The notes under the pieces are model-generated. The model was given only the letters and a program-made list of their open reading frames with translations. It made no database searches and was not told the DNA's origin. A DNA stretch of 64,000 nt from Pseudomonas neuropathica (lineage in GTDB: Bacteria; Pseudomonadota; Gammaproteobacteria; Pseudomonadales; Pseudomonadaceae): assembly GCF_015461835.1 (NCBI RefSeq), contig NZ_JACOPX010000023.1:1-64000 (forward strand). The letters are read 5' to 3'. Below, in pieces: positions 51,473 to 60,554 of the stretch (position 1 is its first letter; each line of letters opens with the position of its first letter). The translations under genes were made by a program, and so were the position numbers.

Positions 51473-53341
51473 ATGCTGAACAAATATCCTCTGTGGAAAT
51501 ACATTCTGATCCTGGCGGTGCTGGCGGTCGGTCTGATTTATTCCGCTCCCAATCTTTATCCTGATGACCCGGCCATTCAGGTCAGCGGTGCAAGCACTGC
51601 GCTGCAAGTCAATCAGGCTGATCTGGACCGTGTGAGCACTGCGCTCAAGGAATCCGGGATCAACGTCAAGGCAGCCACGCTGGCGGCAAACGGCAAGGGC
51701 GGTCTGATCCGTCTGACCAAGGCTGAAGATCAGCTGCCGGCCAAAGACGTTGTGCGCAAGGCATTGGGTGATGACTACGTCGTCGCGCTGAACCTGGCAC
51801 AGACCACCCCGCAATGGCTGCGCAACCTGGGCGCGCACCCGATGAAACTGGGTCTGGACTTGTCCGGTGGTGTGCACTTCCTGCTGGAAGTGGACATGGA
51901 TAAAGCCCTCGATGCACGCCTGAAAGTTTACGAAGGCGACGTCAAGAGCCTGCTGCGCAAAGAGAAGCTGCGCTATCGCAGCCTGCCGCAACTGGGCGGT
52001 GCCATTCAGTTGGGCTTCAGCGATGAAGACTCCCGCGAACAGGCCCGTGCACTGATCCGCAAGAACTTCAACGATTTCGACATTGTTCCGGCCGACCTCA
52101 ATGGTCAACCGGTGCTGCGTCTGGCGATGACCCCGGCCAAGCTGGCGGAAATCCGTGAATACTCCATCAAGCAGAACTTGACCACGGTACGTAACCGCGT
52201 CAACGAGCTGGGTGTTGCCGAACCAATCGTTCAGCGCCAGGGCGCCAACCGCATCGTGGTTGAGCTGCCGGGCGTGCAGGACACTGCCGAAGCCAAGCGT
52301 ATTCTCGGCAAGACGGCCAACCTTGAGTTCCGTCTGGCTGCAGAGCCGGGTGCTTCGAAAGCCACTTCGGAAACCTTCGAGTTCCGCGAAGGCAAGCGTC
52401 CGCCAGCACAGATCGAACGTGGTCTGATCATCACCGGTGACCAGGTTACCGATGCCAAGGCCGGTTTCGGCGAGCACGGCACTCCTGAAGTGAACATCCG
52501 TCTGGATGGTCACGGCGGTGAGCTGATGAGCCGCGCCACCCGTTCGAACGTTGGTCGCAGCATGGCGGTGATCTTCATCGAGCAGCGTCCGGTCACCACT
52601 TACACCAAGCAAGTGGTTGATGGCGTCGAGAAAGACGTTGCCGTTCAAACGTTCAAAGAAGAGAAGAAGATCATCAGCCTGGCGACCATTCAGTCACCGC
52701 TGGGTGCTCAGTTCCGCATCACTGGTCTGAACGGTCAGGGCGAATCGTCCGAACTGGCGCTGCTGCTGCGTGCCGGTGGTCTGGCTGCACCGATGTACTT
52801 CGCTGAAGAGCGCACCATCGGCCCGAGCCTGGGTGCTGACAACATCACCAAAGGTATCGATGCGTCGCTGTGGGGCATGCTGTTCGTGTCGCTGTTCATC
52901 ATCGCCATCTACCGCTTCTTCGGCATCATCGCCACCGTCGCACTGGCGGTGAACATGGTGCTGCTGCTGGCCTTGATGTCGCTGCTGGGTGCAACGCTGA
53001 CCCTGCCGGGTATCGCCGGTATCGTGCTGACCATGGGTATGGCGGTCGACGCCAACGTGCTGATCTTCTCGCGGATCCGTGAAGAGATCGCCGCCGGCAT
53101 GACCGTGCAGCGTGCAATCAACGAAGGCTTCGGCCGGGCATTCACCGCGATTCTCGACGCCAACCTGACCACGTTGCTGGTCGGCGGGATTCTCTTTGCC
53201 ATGGGCACCGGCCCGGTCAAAGGTTTCGCAGTGACCATGTCCCTCGGGATCTTTACCTCGATGTTCACGGCCATCATGGTGACCCGCGCAATGGTCAACC
53301 TGATCTTCGGCGGACGTGACTTCAAGAAGTTGTGGATTTAA
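51473..53341 (+). CDS. secD: Protein translocase subunit SecD
   Basis: A 622-residue inner-membrane protein using proton flow to help preproteins leave the Sec channel. It has the N-terminal MLNKYPLWKYILIL helix, a large periplasmic P1 domain, and the C-terminal six-helix RND-like part with GMAVDANVLIFSRIREE. ATG 51473 is preferred over GTG 51470. SecF follows after 9 bases. Confidence 0.96.
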   Translation: MLNKYPLWKYILILAVLAVGLIYSAPNLYPDDPAIQVSGASTALQVNQADLDRVSTALKESGINVKAATLAANGKGGLIRLTKAEDQLPAKDVVRKALGDDYVVALNLAQTTPQWLRNLGAHPMKLGLDLSGGVHFLLEVDMDKALDARLKVYEGDVKSLLRKEKLRYRSLPQLGGAIQLGFSDEDSREQARALIRKNFNDFDIVPADLNGQPVLRLAMTPAKLAEIREYSIKQNLTTVRNRVNELGVAEPIVQRQGANRIVVELPGVQDTAEAKRILGKTANLEFRLAAEPGASKATSETFEFREGKRPPAQIERGLIITGDQVTDAKAGFGEHGTPEVNIRLDGHGGELMSRATRSNVGRSMAVIFIEQRPVTTYTKQVVDGVEKDVAVQTFKEEKKIISLATIQSPLGAQFRITGLNGQGESSELALLLRAGGLAAPMYFAEERTIGPSLGADNITKGIDASLWGMLFVSLFIIAIYRFFGIIATVALAVNMVLLLALMSLLGATLTLPGIAGIVLTMGMAVDANVLIFSRIREEIAAGMTVQRAINEGFGRAFTAILDANLTTLLVGGILFAMGTGPVKGFAVTMSLGIFTSMFTAIMVTRAMVNLIFGGRDFKKLWI

Positions 53342-53350
53342 GGGGCTGCC

Positions 53351-54265
53351 ATGTTACGTACAATCAACTTCATGGGCGTTCGCAACTTCGCGTTCGGCGT
53401 CACAGTGTTTCTCACGTTGCTGGCTATATTCAGTGTTGTCCACAAGGGCATGAACTGGGGCCTGGACTTCACCGGCGGTACGCTCATCGAGCTGACCTAC
53501 GAGCGTCCGGCTGACGTCACCAAGGTGCGTGAAGAGCTGGTAACTTCCGGTTACCACGAAGCCATCGTGCAGAGCTTTGGTGCGACCACCGATTTGCTGG
53601 TACGCATGCCGGGTGAAGACCCGCAGCTGGGCCATCAGGTCGCGGAAGCACTGCAGAAACTTGGCGGTGACAACCCGGCGACGGTCAAGCGTGTCGAGTT
53701 CGTCGGCCCGCAGGTCGGTGAAGAACTGCGCGACCAGGGCGGCCTCGGCATGCTGCTGGCGCTCGGCGGTATCCTGATCTACCTGGCTTTCCGCTTTCAG
53801 TGGAAGTTCGCAGTTGGCGCCATCGTTTCGCTGATTCACGACGTGATCGTGACCATCGGTATCCTGTCGTTCTTCCAGATCACCTTCGACCTGACGGTGC
53901 TGGCGGCGGTACTGGCGATCATCGGTTACTCGCTGAACGACACTATCGTGGTATTCGACCGGGTTCGTGAGAACTTCCGTGTCCTGCGCAAGGCTTCGCT
54001 GATCGAGAACATCAACATCTCGACCACCCAGACCCTGCTGCGGACCATGGCGACGTCGATCTCCACTTTGCTGGCGATCGCCGCACTGCTTTTCTTCGGT
54101 GGTGACAATCTATTCGGTTTCTCGATTGCCCTGTTCATCGGTGTACTGGCGGGTACTTACTCGTCGATCTACATCGCGAACGTAGTACTGATCTGGCTGA
54201 ACCTGAGCACTGAGGATCTGATTCCTCCGGCCAACACCGAGAAGGAAGTCGACGATCGTCCATAA
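53351..54265 (+). CDS. secF: Protein translocase subunit SecF
   Basis: A 304-residue partner of SecD: N-terminal helix, periplasmic domain with GLDFTGGTLIELTYERP, then five further helices with GYSLNDTIVVFDRVRENFR. SecDF forms one complex with YajC. A strong terminator follows. Confidence 0.96.
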   Translation: MLRTINFMGVRNFAFGVTVFLTLLAIFSVVHKGMNWGLDFTGGTLIELTYERPADVTKVREELVTSGYHEAIVQSFGATTDLLVRMPGEDPQLGHQVAEALQKLGGDNPATVKRVEFVGPQVGEELRDQGGLGMLLALGGILIYLAFRFQWKFAVGAIVSLIHDVIVTIGILSFFQITFDLTVLAAVLAIIGYSLNDTIVVFDRVRENFRVLRKASLIENINISTTQTLLRTMATSISTLLAIAALLFFGGDNLFGFSIALFIGVLAGTYSSIYIANVVLIWLNLSTEDLIPPANTEKEVDDRP

Positions 54266-54296
54266 CGGTCATCGTTTTTCCGGCTGTCAGCCCAAG

Positions 54297-54327
54297 AAAG
54301 GCGCGAGTTGAACTCGCGCCTTTTTTT
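54297..54327 (+). terminator. Terminator of the yajC-secDF operon
   Basis: AAAGGCGCGAGTT-GA-ACTCGCGCCTTTTTTT, a perfect stem with T-run. Confidence 0.93.
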
Positions 54328-54386
54328 ATGCTCCAAGGCTGGGAGAAGCGCGGGCGCGTCCCGCATGTGATGGTCAGGAGGTTCAT

Positions 54387-54935
54387 GTGAACAAGTCGTT
54401 GCTGGTTGGTGCGGTATTGGGTGCTGTCGGTGTGACTGCCGGGGGTGCTGTTGCCACCTACAGCCTGGTTAAAAGCGGCCCTGAGTATGCGCAAGTATTG
54501 GCCGTCGAACCGGTTAAAACACAGATCAAGACTCCACGTGAAGTGTGCAAGGACGTGACAGTGACTCGTCAGGCACCGGTAAAAGATCAACACCAGATTG
54601 CCGGTACCGTCGTCGGTGCGCTGGCAGGTGGTTTGCTGGGTAATCAGATTGGCGGCGGCACCGGCAAGAAGATTGCCACGGTGGCCGGTGCGGTCGGTGG
54701 CGGTTATGCGGGCAACAAGGTGCAGGAAGGCATGCAAGAGCGTGACACCTACACCACCACGCAAACCCGCTGCAACACGGTCAATGACATCAGCGACAAG
54801 GTCGTCGGTTACGACGTGCGTTACTCGCTCGATGGCAAGGAAGGCAAAGTGCGGATGGATCGCGATCCGGGCAACCAGATTCCGGTCGACAAGGAAGGCA
54901 AGCTGATTCTGTCGCAGAATGAGCCGGCTCAGTAA
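54387..54935 (+). CDS. Glycine-zipper 2TM domain protein
   Basis: A 182-residue envelope protein beginning at GTG 54387, with AGGAGG upstream. An N-terminal hydrophobic segment (LLVGAVLGAVGVTAGGAVATYSL) is followed by a glycine zipper (GTVVGALAGGLLGNQIGGGTGKKIATVAGAVGGGYAGNKVQ) of the SlyB/Rickettsia-17-kDa type, and two cysteines. SlyB-type proteins stabilise outer-membrane proteins under stress; this relation is by domain only. Confidence 0.85.
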   Translation: MNKSLLVGAVLGAVGVTAGGAVATYSLVKSGPEYAQVLAVEPVKTQIKTPREVCKDVTVTRQAPVKDQHQIAGTVVGALAGGLLGNQIGGGTGKKIATVAGAVGGGYAGNKVQEGMQERDTYTTTQTRCNTVNDISDKVVGYDVRYSLDGKEGKVRMDRDPGNQIPVDKEGKLILSQNEPAQ

Positions 54936-54955
54936 GGACCGACTGTTTTAAAAAG

Positions 54956-54980
54956 AAGCACCCTGCGGGGTGCTTTTTTT
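54956..54980 (+). terminator. Rho-independent terminator
   Basis: AAGCACCC-TGCG-GGGTGCTTTTTTT after the glycine-zipper gene. Confidence 0.9.
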
Positions 54981-55010
54981 GTGCCCGCCATTTAAGCCGC
55001 GCAACAAATC

Positions 55011-55106
55011 CCCTGTAGGAGTGAGCCTGCTCGCGATAGCGATTTATCATTCGATGCAGGTGGTGGCTGATACACCGCTATCGCGAGCAGGCTCACTCCC
55101 ACATTG
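55011..55106. repeat. REP-type repeat pair (GAGCCTGCTCGCGAT family)
   Basis: CTGTAGGAGTGAGCCTGCTC (about 55012) and GCTATCGCGAGCAGGCTCAC (about 55077) are inverted copies. They lie between the glycine-zipper gene and suhB. Confidence 0.88.
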
Positions 55107-55141
55107 GTTTCGTGGTGTGGCGGGTGACGAATTCCAGGCAT

Positions 55142-55170
55142 AAAAAAAGCACCCCGGAGGGTGCTTTTTT
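55142..55170 (-). terminator. Terminator of suhB
   Basis: AAAAAAAGCACCC-CGGA-GGGTGCTTTTTT, with runs on both sides, so it may serve both strands. Confidence 0.88.
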
Positions 55171-55185
55171 CGTTTCGCGTGAAGC

Positions 55186-56004
55186 TTAGCGCTTCAGCGA
55201 AGCCGGCAGGTGCGGCTGGATCGCCGTCAGAACTGCCTTGAAGCATTTGGTGTTGCCGGCAACGATGTGGCCTTTTTCAAGGAAGTCGTGACCGCCGGTG
55301 AAGTCGCTCACCAGGCCGCCGGCTTCTTGAATCAGCAAGGCGCCTGCAGCCATGTCCCACTCGGACAGGCCCGACTCCCAGAACGCGTCGAAACGACCGG
55401 CAGCGACATAAGCCAGGTCCAGGCTGGCGGAACCGGCACGGCGGATGCCGGCAGTCTGGCCAACCAGGGCGCGGAACATGCCCAGGTAGTTGTCGAGGTT
55501 GTCCATCTGGTCATCACGGAACGGGAAGCCGGTACCCAGCAGGGCGCCGTCAAGGCTGGTGCGACCGCTGACGCGCAGGCGACGACCGTTCAGTTGGGCG
55601 CCGCGACCACGGCTGGCGGTGAATTCTTCCTGGCGAACCGGGTCCAGAACCACTGCGTGTTCCAGGCGACCACGGTACTTACAGGCAATGCTGACAGCGA
55701 AGTGAGGAATGCCGCGCAGGAAGTTAGTGGTGCCGTCCAGTGGATCGATGATCCACAGGTACTCTTCGCCTTCGATACCGGTGCCGGCGTGCAGGCCGGT
55801 TTCTTCACCCTGGATCGAGTGATTCGGGTAAGCCTTGCGCAGCGCATCGATGATTTTCTGTTCAGCGGCGCGATCGACCTCGGATACATAATCCTTGGCG
55901 TCTTTTTCGTCGACCTTGATGGTATCCAGGCGCTCGATGGAGCGGAAGATCAGTTCACTGGCGCTGCGGGCGGCGCGCAGCGCGATATTCAGCATGGGCT
56001 GCAT
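55186..56004 (-). CDS. suhB: Inositol-1-monophosphatase SuhB
   Basis: A 272-residue Mg-dependent phosphatase; in E. coli SuhB also binds RNA polymerase and helps rRNA transcription. Motifs: GEETGLHAG, WIIDPLDGTTNFLRGIPHF with the metal Asp residues, and WDMAAGALLIQEAGG. Start ATG 56004. It is divergent from trmJ. Confidence 0.95.
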   Translation of the reverse strand: MQPMLNIALRAARSASELIFRSIERLDTIKVDEKDAKDYVSEVDRAAEQKIIDALRKAYPNHSIQGEETGLHAGTGIEGEEYLWIIDPLDGTTNFLRGIPHFAVSIACKYRGRLEHAVVLDPVRQEEFTASRGRGAQLNGRRLRVSGRTSLDGALLGTGFPFRDDQMDNLDNYLGMFRALVGQTAGIRRAGSASLDLAYVAAGRFDAFWESGLSEWDMAAGALLIQEAGGLVSDFTGGHDFLEKGHIVAGNTKCFKAVLTAIQPHLPASLKR

Positions 56005-56149
56005 GGATGTGTCACCTAAGGTTGTTAAAGAAAGCCGCGCATTCTATCAGAACTTTTCTTCAGGTGAAGGACGCTGTTCGCTTTCATAGCTTAACGGTAG
56101 GCTGTTCTGTAAGATTTGCACCCCTTTCCTGTGTCCGAGAGCGCCTCCC

Positions 56150-56920
56150 TTGCTGCAGAACATTCGTGTCGTCCTGGTCAATACCAGCCACCCCGGCAAC
56201 ATCGGCGGGGCCGCGCGCGCCATGAAAAACATGGGTCTGTCGCGATTGGTGCTGGTCGAACCGCGGGTCTTCCCGCACCACGAAGCCGATGCTCGTGCTT
56301 CCGGTGCCGGTGACATCCTTGAAAATGCGCAAGTCGTCGCCACCTTGGAAGATGCCTTGGTCGGCTGCAATCTGGTGCTTGGCACCAGCGCCCGTGACCG
56401 CCGCATTCCCTGGCCGCTGCTGGATCCGCGCGAGTGCGGCACCAAAGTGGTCGAGGAAGCCGGGCAGGGCGCTGAAATCGCCCTGGTGTTCGGCCGTGAA
56501 GATTCTGGGCTGACCAACGAAGAGCTGCAGCGATGTCACTTTCACGTGCATATCCCCTCCGACCCTGAGTTCAGTTCGCTGAACCTCGGCGCGGCGGTGC
56601 AAGTGTTGAGCTATGAAGTGCGCATGGCCTGGCTGGCCGCCCAAGGTCAGCCGAGCAAGATCGAGAAGGAAGAAGTGGCTTCGGTGAAAAGCGCCGAGCT
56701 AGCGACCATGGATGAGCTGGAGCGCTTTTATGAGCATCTGGAGCAGACGCTGGTCGCCATCGAATTTCTCGATCCGGAAAAGCCGCGGCACTTGATGGCG
56801 CGCCTGCGCCGGTTGTACGGACGCAGCTCGGTCAGCCGGGCGGAAATGAATATTTTGCGTGGCATCCTCACGGAAACCCAGAAAGCGGCCCGTGGTGAGC
56901 TTCTTAAGCGGAAGGACTAA
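56150..56920 (+). CDS. trmJ: tRNA (cytidine/uridine-32 2'-O) methyltransferase TrmJ
   Basis: A 256-residue SPOUT-family methyltransferase acting at tRNA position 32. NTSHPGNIGGAARAMKNMGL and EIALVFGREDSGLTNEELQRC give the SAM-binding trefoil. The start is a TTG at 56150 with GAGAG upstream; no ATG is in frame nearby. It ends just before cysE. Confidence 0.93.
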   Translation: MLQNIRVVLVNTSHPGNIGGAARAMKNMGLSRLVLVEPRVFPHHEADARASGAGDILENAQVVATLEDALVGCNLVLGTSARDRRIPWPLLDPRECGTKVVEEAGQGAEIALVFGREDSGLTNEELQRCHFHVHIPSDPEFSSLNLGAAVQVLSYEVRMAWLAAQGQPSKIEKEEVASVKSAELATMDELERFYEHLEQTLVAIEFLDPEKPRHLMARLRRLYGRSSVSRAEMNILRGILTETQKAARGELLKRKD

Positions 56921-57700
56921 ATGATGTTTGAGCGTTTGCGTGAAGATATCCAGAGCGTATTCCATCGAGACCCGGCGGCCCGTAACGCTTTTGAAGTCCT
57001 GACCTGCTACCCCGGCATGCATGCGATCTGGATTCATCGATTGGCCGGCATGCTGTGGCGTAACGAACTGAAATGGCTGGCGCGGCTGGTGTCGAACTTC
57101 GGTCGCTGGCTGACCGGGATCGAGATTCATCCGGGGGCAAAAGTTGGTCGACGCTTCTTTATTGACCATGGCATGGGCATCGTCATCGGTGAAACCGCCG
57201 AGATTGGCGATGACGTGACTATTTATCAGGGCGTGACCCTCGGTGGCACTAGCTGGAATAAGGGTAAGCGCCACCCGACGCTGGGTGATGGTGTGGTCGT
57301 GGGCGCGGGCGCCAAGGTGCTTGGCCCGTTCACCGTCGGTGCTGGTGCCAAGGTCGGTTCCAACGCCGTGGTGACCAAAGAGGTACCGCCGGGCGCCACT
57401 GTTGTCGGTATTCCCGGGCGCATCATCGTCAAGTCCGACGAAGAGCAGGATGCCAAGCGCAAGGCCATGGCCGAGAAGATCGGTTTCGATGCCTACGGCG
57501 TCAGCGAAGACATGCCGGACCCGGTGGCGCGTGCCATTGGTCAGTTGCTCGATCACCTGCAAGCGGTGGACGGGCGTCTGGAAGGTATGTGCGGTGCGCT
57601 GAAGGATCTGGGTAGCAATTACTGTGCGAAAGATCTGCCTGAGCTGCGTGAAGAAGACTTTGCCTGCGTCAAAGGCAAAGACGAGTCCAAGGCCAGCTAA
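56921..57700 (+). CDS. cysE: Serine O-acetyltransferase CysE
   Basis: A 259-residue enzyme making O-acetylserine for cysteine synthesis. The left-handed beta-helix hexapeptide repeats (IHPGAKVGRRFFIDHGMGIVIGETAEIGDDVTIYQGVTLGGT) with catalytic His in FFIDHGMG are clear. Being next to the isc operon makes sense, since IscS uses cysteine. ATG 56921 follows trmJ directly. Confidence 0.94.
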   Translation: MMFERLREDIQSVFHRDPAARNAFEVLTCYPGMHAIWIHRLAGMLWRNELKWLARLVSNFGRWLTGIEIHPGAKVGRRFFIDHGMGIVIGETAEIGDDVTIYQGVTLGGTSWNKGKRHPTLGDGVVVGAGAKVLGPFTVGAGAKVGSNAVVTKEVPPGATVVGIPGRIIVKSDEEQDAKRKAMAEKIGFDAYGVSEDMPDPVARAIGQLLDHLQAVDGRLEGMCGALKDLGSNYCAKDLPELREEDFACVKGKDESKAS

Positions 57701-57710
57701 CGCCCCCTGT

Positions 57711-57789
57711 AGGAGCTGCCGAAGGCTGCGATCTTTTGATCTTGCCTTTCATAAGATCAAAAGATCGCAGCCTTTGGCAGCTCCTACAG
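57711..57789. repeat. Inverted repeat (GCAGCCTTCGGCAGCTCC family), second copy
   Basis: TGTAGGAGCTGCCGAAGGCT (57710 on) and AAGATCGCAGCCTTTGGCAG (about 57763 on) are inverted copies of the family at 12086-12161, differing at one base in the right arm. Confidence 0.85.
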
Positions 57790-57862
57790 AGGCATCCGTC
57801 AACCGGTGTGCCATTAGGCCGCAGAGCCTGCTATCATTCGCGCGCTCTTTTGCGGGTAATCC

Positions 57863-57915
57863 TGACTAAAGTACTAGGTCTTAAAGTTGACTTAAATACT
57901 CGGGAATTGCATACT
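57863..57915 (+). promoter_or_regulatory. iscR promoter with two IscR-like direct repeats
   Basis: TGACT-AAAG-TACTAGG (57863-57878) and TGACT-TAAA-TACTCGG (57888-57903) are direct repeats 25 bases apart. They resemble type 1 IscR sites in E. coli, where two also precede iscR. The second overlaps a -35 TTGACT (57887-57892), and CATACT (57910-57915) is a -10 box at 17-base spacing. Iron-sulfur-loaded IscR probably represses its own operon. Confidence 0.7.
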
Positions 57916-57946
57916 CGCCCCATTCTGAACTCCGTGGTAACTGTCC

Positions 57947-58438
57947 ATGCGACTGACTACAAAAGGCCGATACGCCGTGACCGCCATGCTTGACCTGGCG
58001 TTGCACGCGCAGCACGGGCCCGTGTCCCTGGCCGATATCTCCGAGCGCCAAGGCATCTCCCTGTCCTACCTCGAACAGCTGTTCGCCAAGCTGCGCCGCA
58101 GTAACCTGGTTTCCAGTGTTCGCGGCCCGGGTGGTGGCTACCAGTTGTCCCGCGAGATGCAGGGTATCCAGGTCGCCCAGGTGATCGATGCAGTAAACGA
58201 ATCGGTCGATGCCACCAAATGCCAGGGCCAGGGCGATTGCCATTCCGGCGACACCTGCCTGACTCATCATCTGTGGTGCGACCTGAGCCTGCAGATTCAC
58301 GAATTTCTAAGTGGTATCAGCTTGGCTGATCTTGTAACTCGCCGTGAGGTGCAAGAAGTAGCCCAGCGTCAGGACCAGCGTCGTTGCAACAGCAAGGCGC
58401 CACGCCTGGACAAGATTGAAGCGTCCGCCGTCGAATGA
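57947..58438 (+). CDS. iscR: Iron-sulfur cluster regulator IscR
   Basis: A 163-residue Rrf2-family regulator. Ligands for the 2Fe-2S cluster are at C92, C98, C104 and H107, the canonical set. The winged helix is at the start (MRLTTKGRYAVTAMLDLALH). First gene of the isc operon. Confidence 0.97.
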   Translation: MRLTTKGRYAVTAMLDLALHAQHGPVSLADISERQGISLSYLEQLFAKLRRSNLVSSVRGPGGGYQLSREMQGIQVAQVIDAVNESVDATKCQGQGDCHSGDTCLTHHLWCDLSLQIHEFLSGISLADLVTRREVQEVAQRQDQRRCNSKAPRLDKIEASAVE

Positions 58439-58485
58439 CAGCCAAAGAGCTAGCGGCACGCCAGCCCTGATTTAGGAGATAGTCC

Positions 58486-59700
58486 ATGAAATTGCCGATT
58501 TACCTTGATTACTCTGCGACCACCCCGGTTGATCCGCGTGTTGCGCAAAAAATGAGTGAATGCCTGCTGGTCGACGGAAACTTCGGTAACCCGGCGTCCC
58601 GTTCCCATGTGTTCGGCTGGAAGGCTGAAGAGTCCGTTGAAAACGCCCGTCGTCAGGTGGCCGATCTGGTCAACGCTGATCCGCGCGAAATCGTCTGGAC
58701 TTCCGGTGCTACCGAGTCCGACAACCTGGCAATCAAGGGCGCGGCACATTTCTACGGCTCCAAGGGCAAGCACCTGATCACCTCCAAGATCGAGCACAAG
58801 GCTGTCCTCGACACCATGCGCCAACTGGAGCGTGAAGGTTTTGAGGTCACCTACCTCGAGCCGACCGAAGACGGTCTGATCACCCCGTCCATGATTGAAG
58901 CGGCATTGCGCGAAGACACCATTCTGGTCTCCGTGATGCACGTAAACAACGAAATCGGCACCGTCAACGACATCGCCGCGATCGGCGAAATGCTCCGCGC
59001 CAAGGGCGTTCTGTTTCACGTCGACGCCGCTCAGTCCACTGGCAAGGTCGAGATCGACCTGCAGAAACTGAAAGTCGACATGATGTCGTTCTCCGCCCAC
59101 AAAACCTATGGCCCTAAAGGCATCGGCGCGCTGTACGTCAGCCGCAAGCCGCGTGTGCGCATCGAAGCGACCATGCACGGCGGCGGTCACGAGCGCGGCA
59201 TGCGTTCCGGCACCCTGGCGACCCACCAGATCGTCGGTATGGGTGAAGCGTTCCGCGTAGCCAAAGAAGACATGGTTGCCGAAAACGTCCGTATCAAAGC
59301 CTTGAGCGACCGCTTCTACAAGCAGGTCGAGCATCTGGAAGAGCTGTACGTCAACGGCAGCCTGACCGCCCGCGTTCCGCACAACCTGAACCTGAGCTTC
59401 AACTACGTTGAAGGCGAGTCGCTGATCATGGCGCTCAAGGATCTGGCGGTATCGTCCGGTTCGGCGTGCACCTCGGCGTCGCTGGAGCCTTCGTACGTGC
59501 TGCGCGCCCTGGGCCGCAACGACGAGCTGGCACACAGCTCGATCCGCTTCACCTTCGGCCGTTTCACCACCGAAGAAGAAATCGACTACGCCGCGCAGAA
59601 AGTCTGCGAGGCCGTTACCAAGCTGCGCGCTTTGTCGCCGCTGTGGGACATGTACAAAGACGGCGTCGATATCTCGAAAATCGAGTGGGCGGCACACTAA
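58486..59700 (+). CDS. iscS: Cysteine desulfurase IscS
   Basis: A 404-residue PLP enzyme that takes sulfur from cysteine for cluster assembly and thiolation. The PLP Lys is in SAHKTYGPKG and the mobile persulfide Cys in SSGSACTSASLEPSYVLRALG. GGAG precedes the ATG. Confidence 0.97.
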   Translation: MKLPIYLDYSATTPVDPRVAQKMSECLLVDGNFGNPASRSHVFGWKAEESVENARRQVADLVNADPREIVWTSGATESDNLAIKGAAHFYGSKGKHLITSKIEHKAVLDTMRQLEREGFEVTYLEPTEDGLITPSMIEAALREDTILVSVMHVNNEIGTVNDIAAIGEMLRAKGVLFHVDAAQSTGKVEIDLQKLKVDMMSFSAHKTYGPKGIGALYVSRKPRVRIEATMHGGGHERGMRSGTLATHQIVGMGEAFRVAKEDMVAENVRIKALSDRFYKQVEHLEELYVNGSLTARVPHNLNLSFNYVEGESLIMALKDLAVSSGSACTSASLEPSYVLRALGRNDELAHSSIRFTFGRFTTEEEIDYAAQKVCEAVTKLRALSPLWDMYKDGVDISKIEWAAH

Positions 59701-59801
59701 ATATAGAAGCCGCCAGATACAGATCCTGTAGCGACGCGGCGGTTTACGCAGCGCAGTTGCAGGGTCTCAAGAGCGGCCCTGATGAGTGAGGATTGAGAAT
59801 C

Positions 59802-60188
59802 ATGGCTTACAGCGAAAAGGTCATCGACCACTACGAAAACCCGCGCAACGTCGGCAAGATGAACGCGGAAGATCCTGATGTCGGCACCGGCATGGTCGGC
59901 GCTCCGGCGTGCGGCGACGTGATGCGTCTGCAAATCAAGGTCAACGACGCTGGCATCATCGAAGATGCCAAGTTCAAGACCTACGGCTGCGGTTCGGCCA
60001 TCGCTTCCAGCTCCCTCGCCACCGAGTGGATGAAGGGCAAGACCCTGGACGAAGCCGAAACCATCAAGAACACTCAGCTGGCCGAAGAACTGGCCCTGCC
60101 GCCAGTGAAAATTCACTGCTCGGTACTGGCTGAAGACGCTATCAAAGCGGCTGTTCGCGATTACAAGCAGAAGAAAGGCTTGATCTGA
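59802..60188 (+). CDS. iscU: Iron-sulfur scaffold IscU
   Basis: A 128-residue scaffold with the three cluster cysteines in GAPACGD, KTYGCGSAIASSS and KIHCSVLAED, plus the LPPVK HscA recognition motif. ATG 59802 gives the standard MAYSEKVIDHYENPRNVG start. Confidence 0.97.
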   Translation: MAYSEKVIDHYENPRNVGKMNAEDPDVGTGMVGAPACGDVMRLQIKVNDAGIIEDAKFKTYGCGSAIASSSLATEWMKGKTLDEAETIKNTQLAEELALPPVKIHCSVLAEDAIKAAVRDYKQKKGLI

Positions 60189-60222
60189 CTTTCTGGATTT
60201 GGCGACGAGTAAGGAGTCACCG

Positions 60223-60546
60223 ATGGCTATCAGCATGACAGAAGCGGCTGCTCGACACGTGCGGCGCTCCCTCGACGGGCGCGGCAAAGGTGAAGGGATT
60301 CGTCTGGGTGTTCGCACCACAGGCTGTTCCGGCCTTGCCTACGTGCTGGAGTTTGTCGACGAGGTGGTTGCAGAGGATCAGGTGTTCGAGAGTCACGGCG
60401 AAAAAGTGATCATCGACCCGAAAAGCCTGGCCTACCTGGACGGCACCGAGCTCGATTTCGTCAAGGAAGGGTTGAACGAAGGCTTCAAGTTCAACAACCC
60501 CAACGTACGCGGTGAATGTGGCTGCGGCGAAAGCTTCAACATCTGA
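60223..60546 (+). CDS. iscA: A-type iron-sulfur carrier IscA
   Basis: A 107-residue carrier with the ligands in TTGCSGLAY and GECGCGESF. ATG 60223 gives MAISMTEAAARHVRR; an earlier GTG-type extension is rejected. Confidence 0.96.
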   Translation: MAISMTEAAARHVRRSLDGRGKGEGIRLGVRTTGCSGLAYVLEFVDEVVAEDQVFESHGEKVIIDPKSLAYLDGTELDFVKEGLNEGFKFNNPNVRGECGCGESFNI

Positions 60547-60554
60547 GGCTTGTC

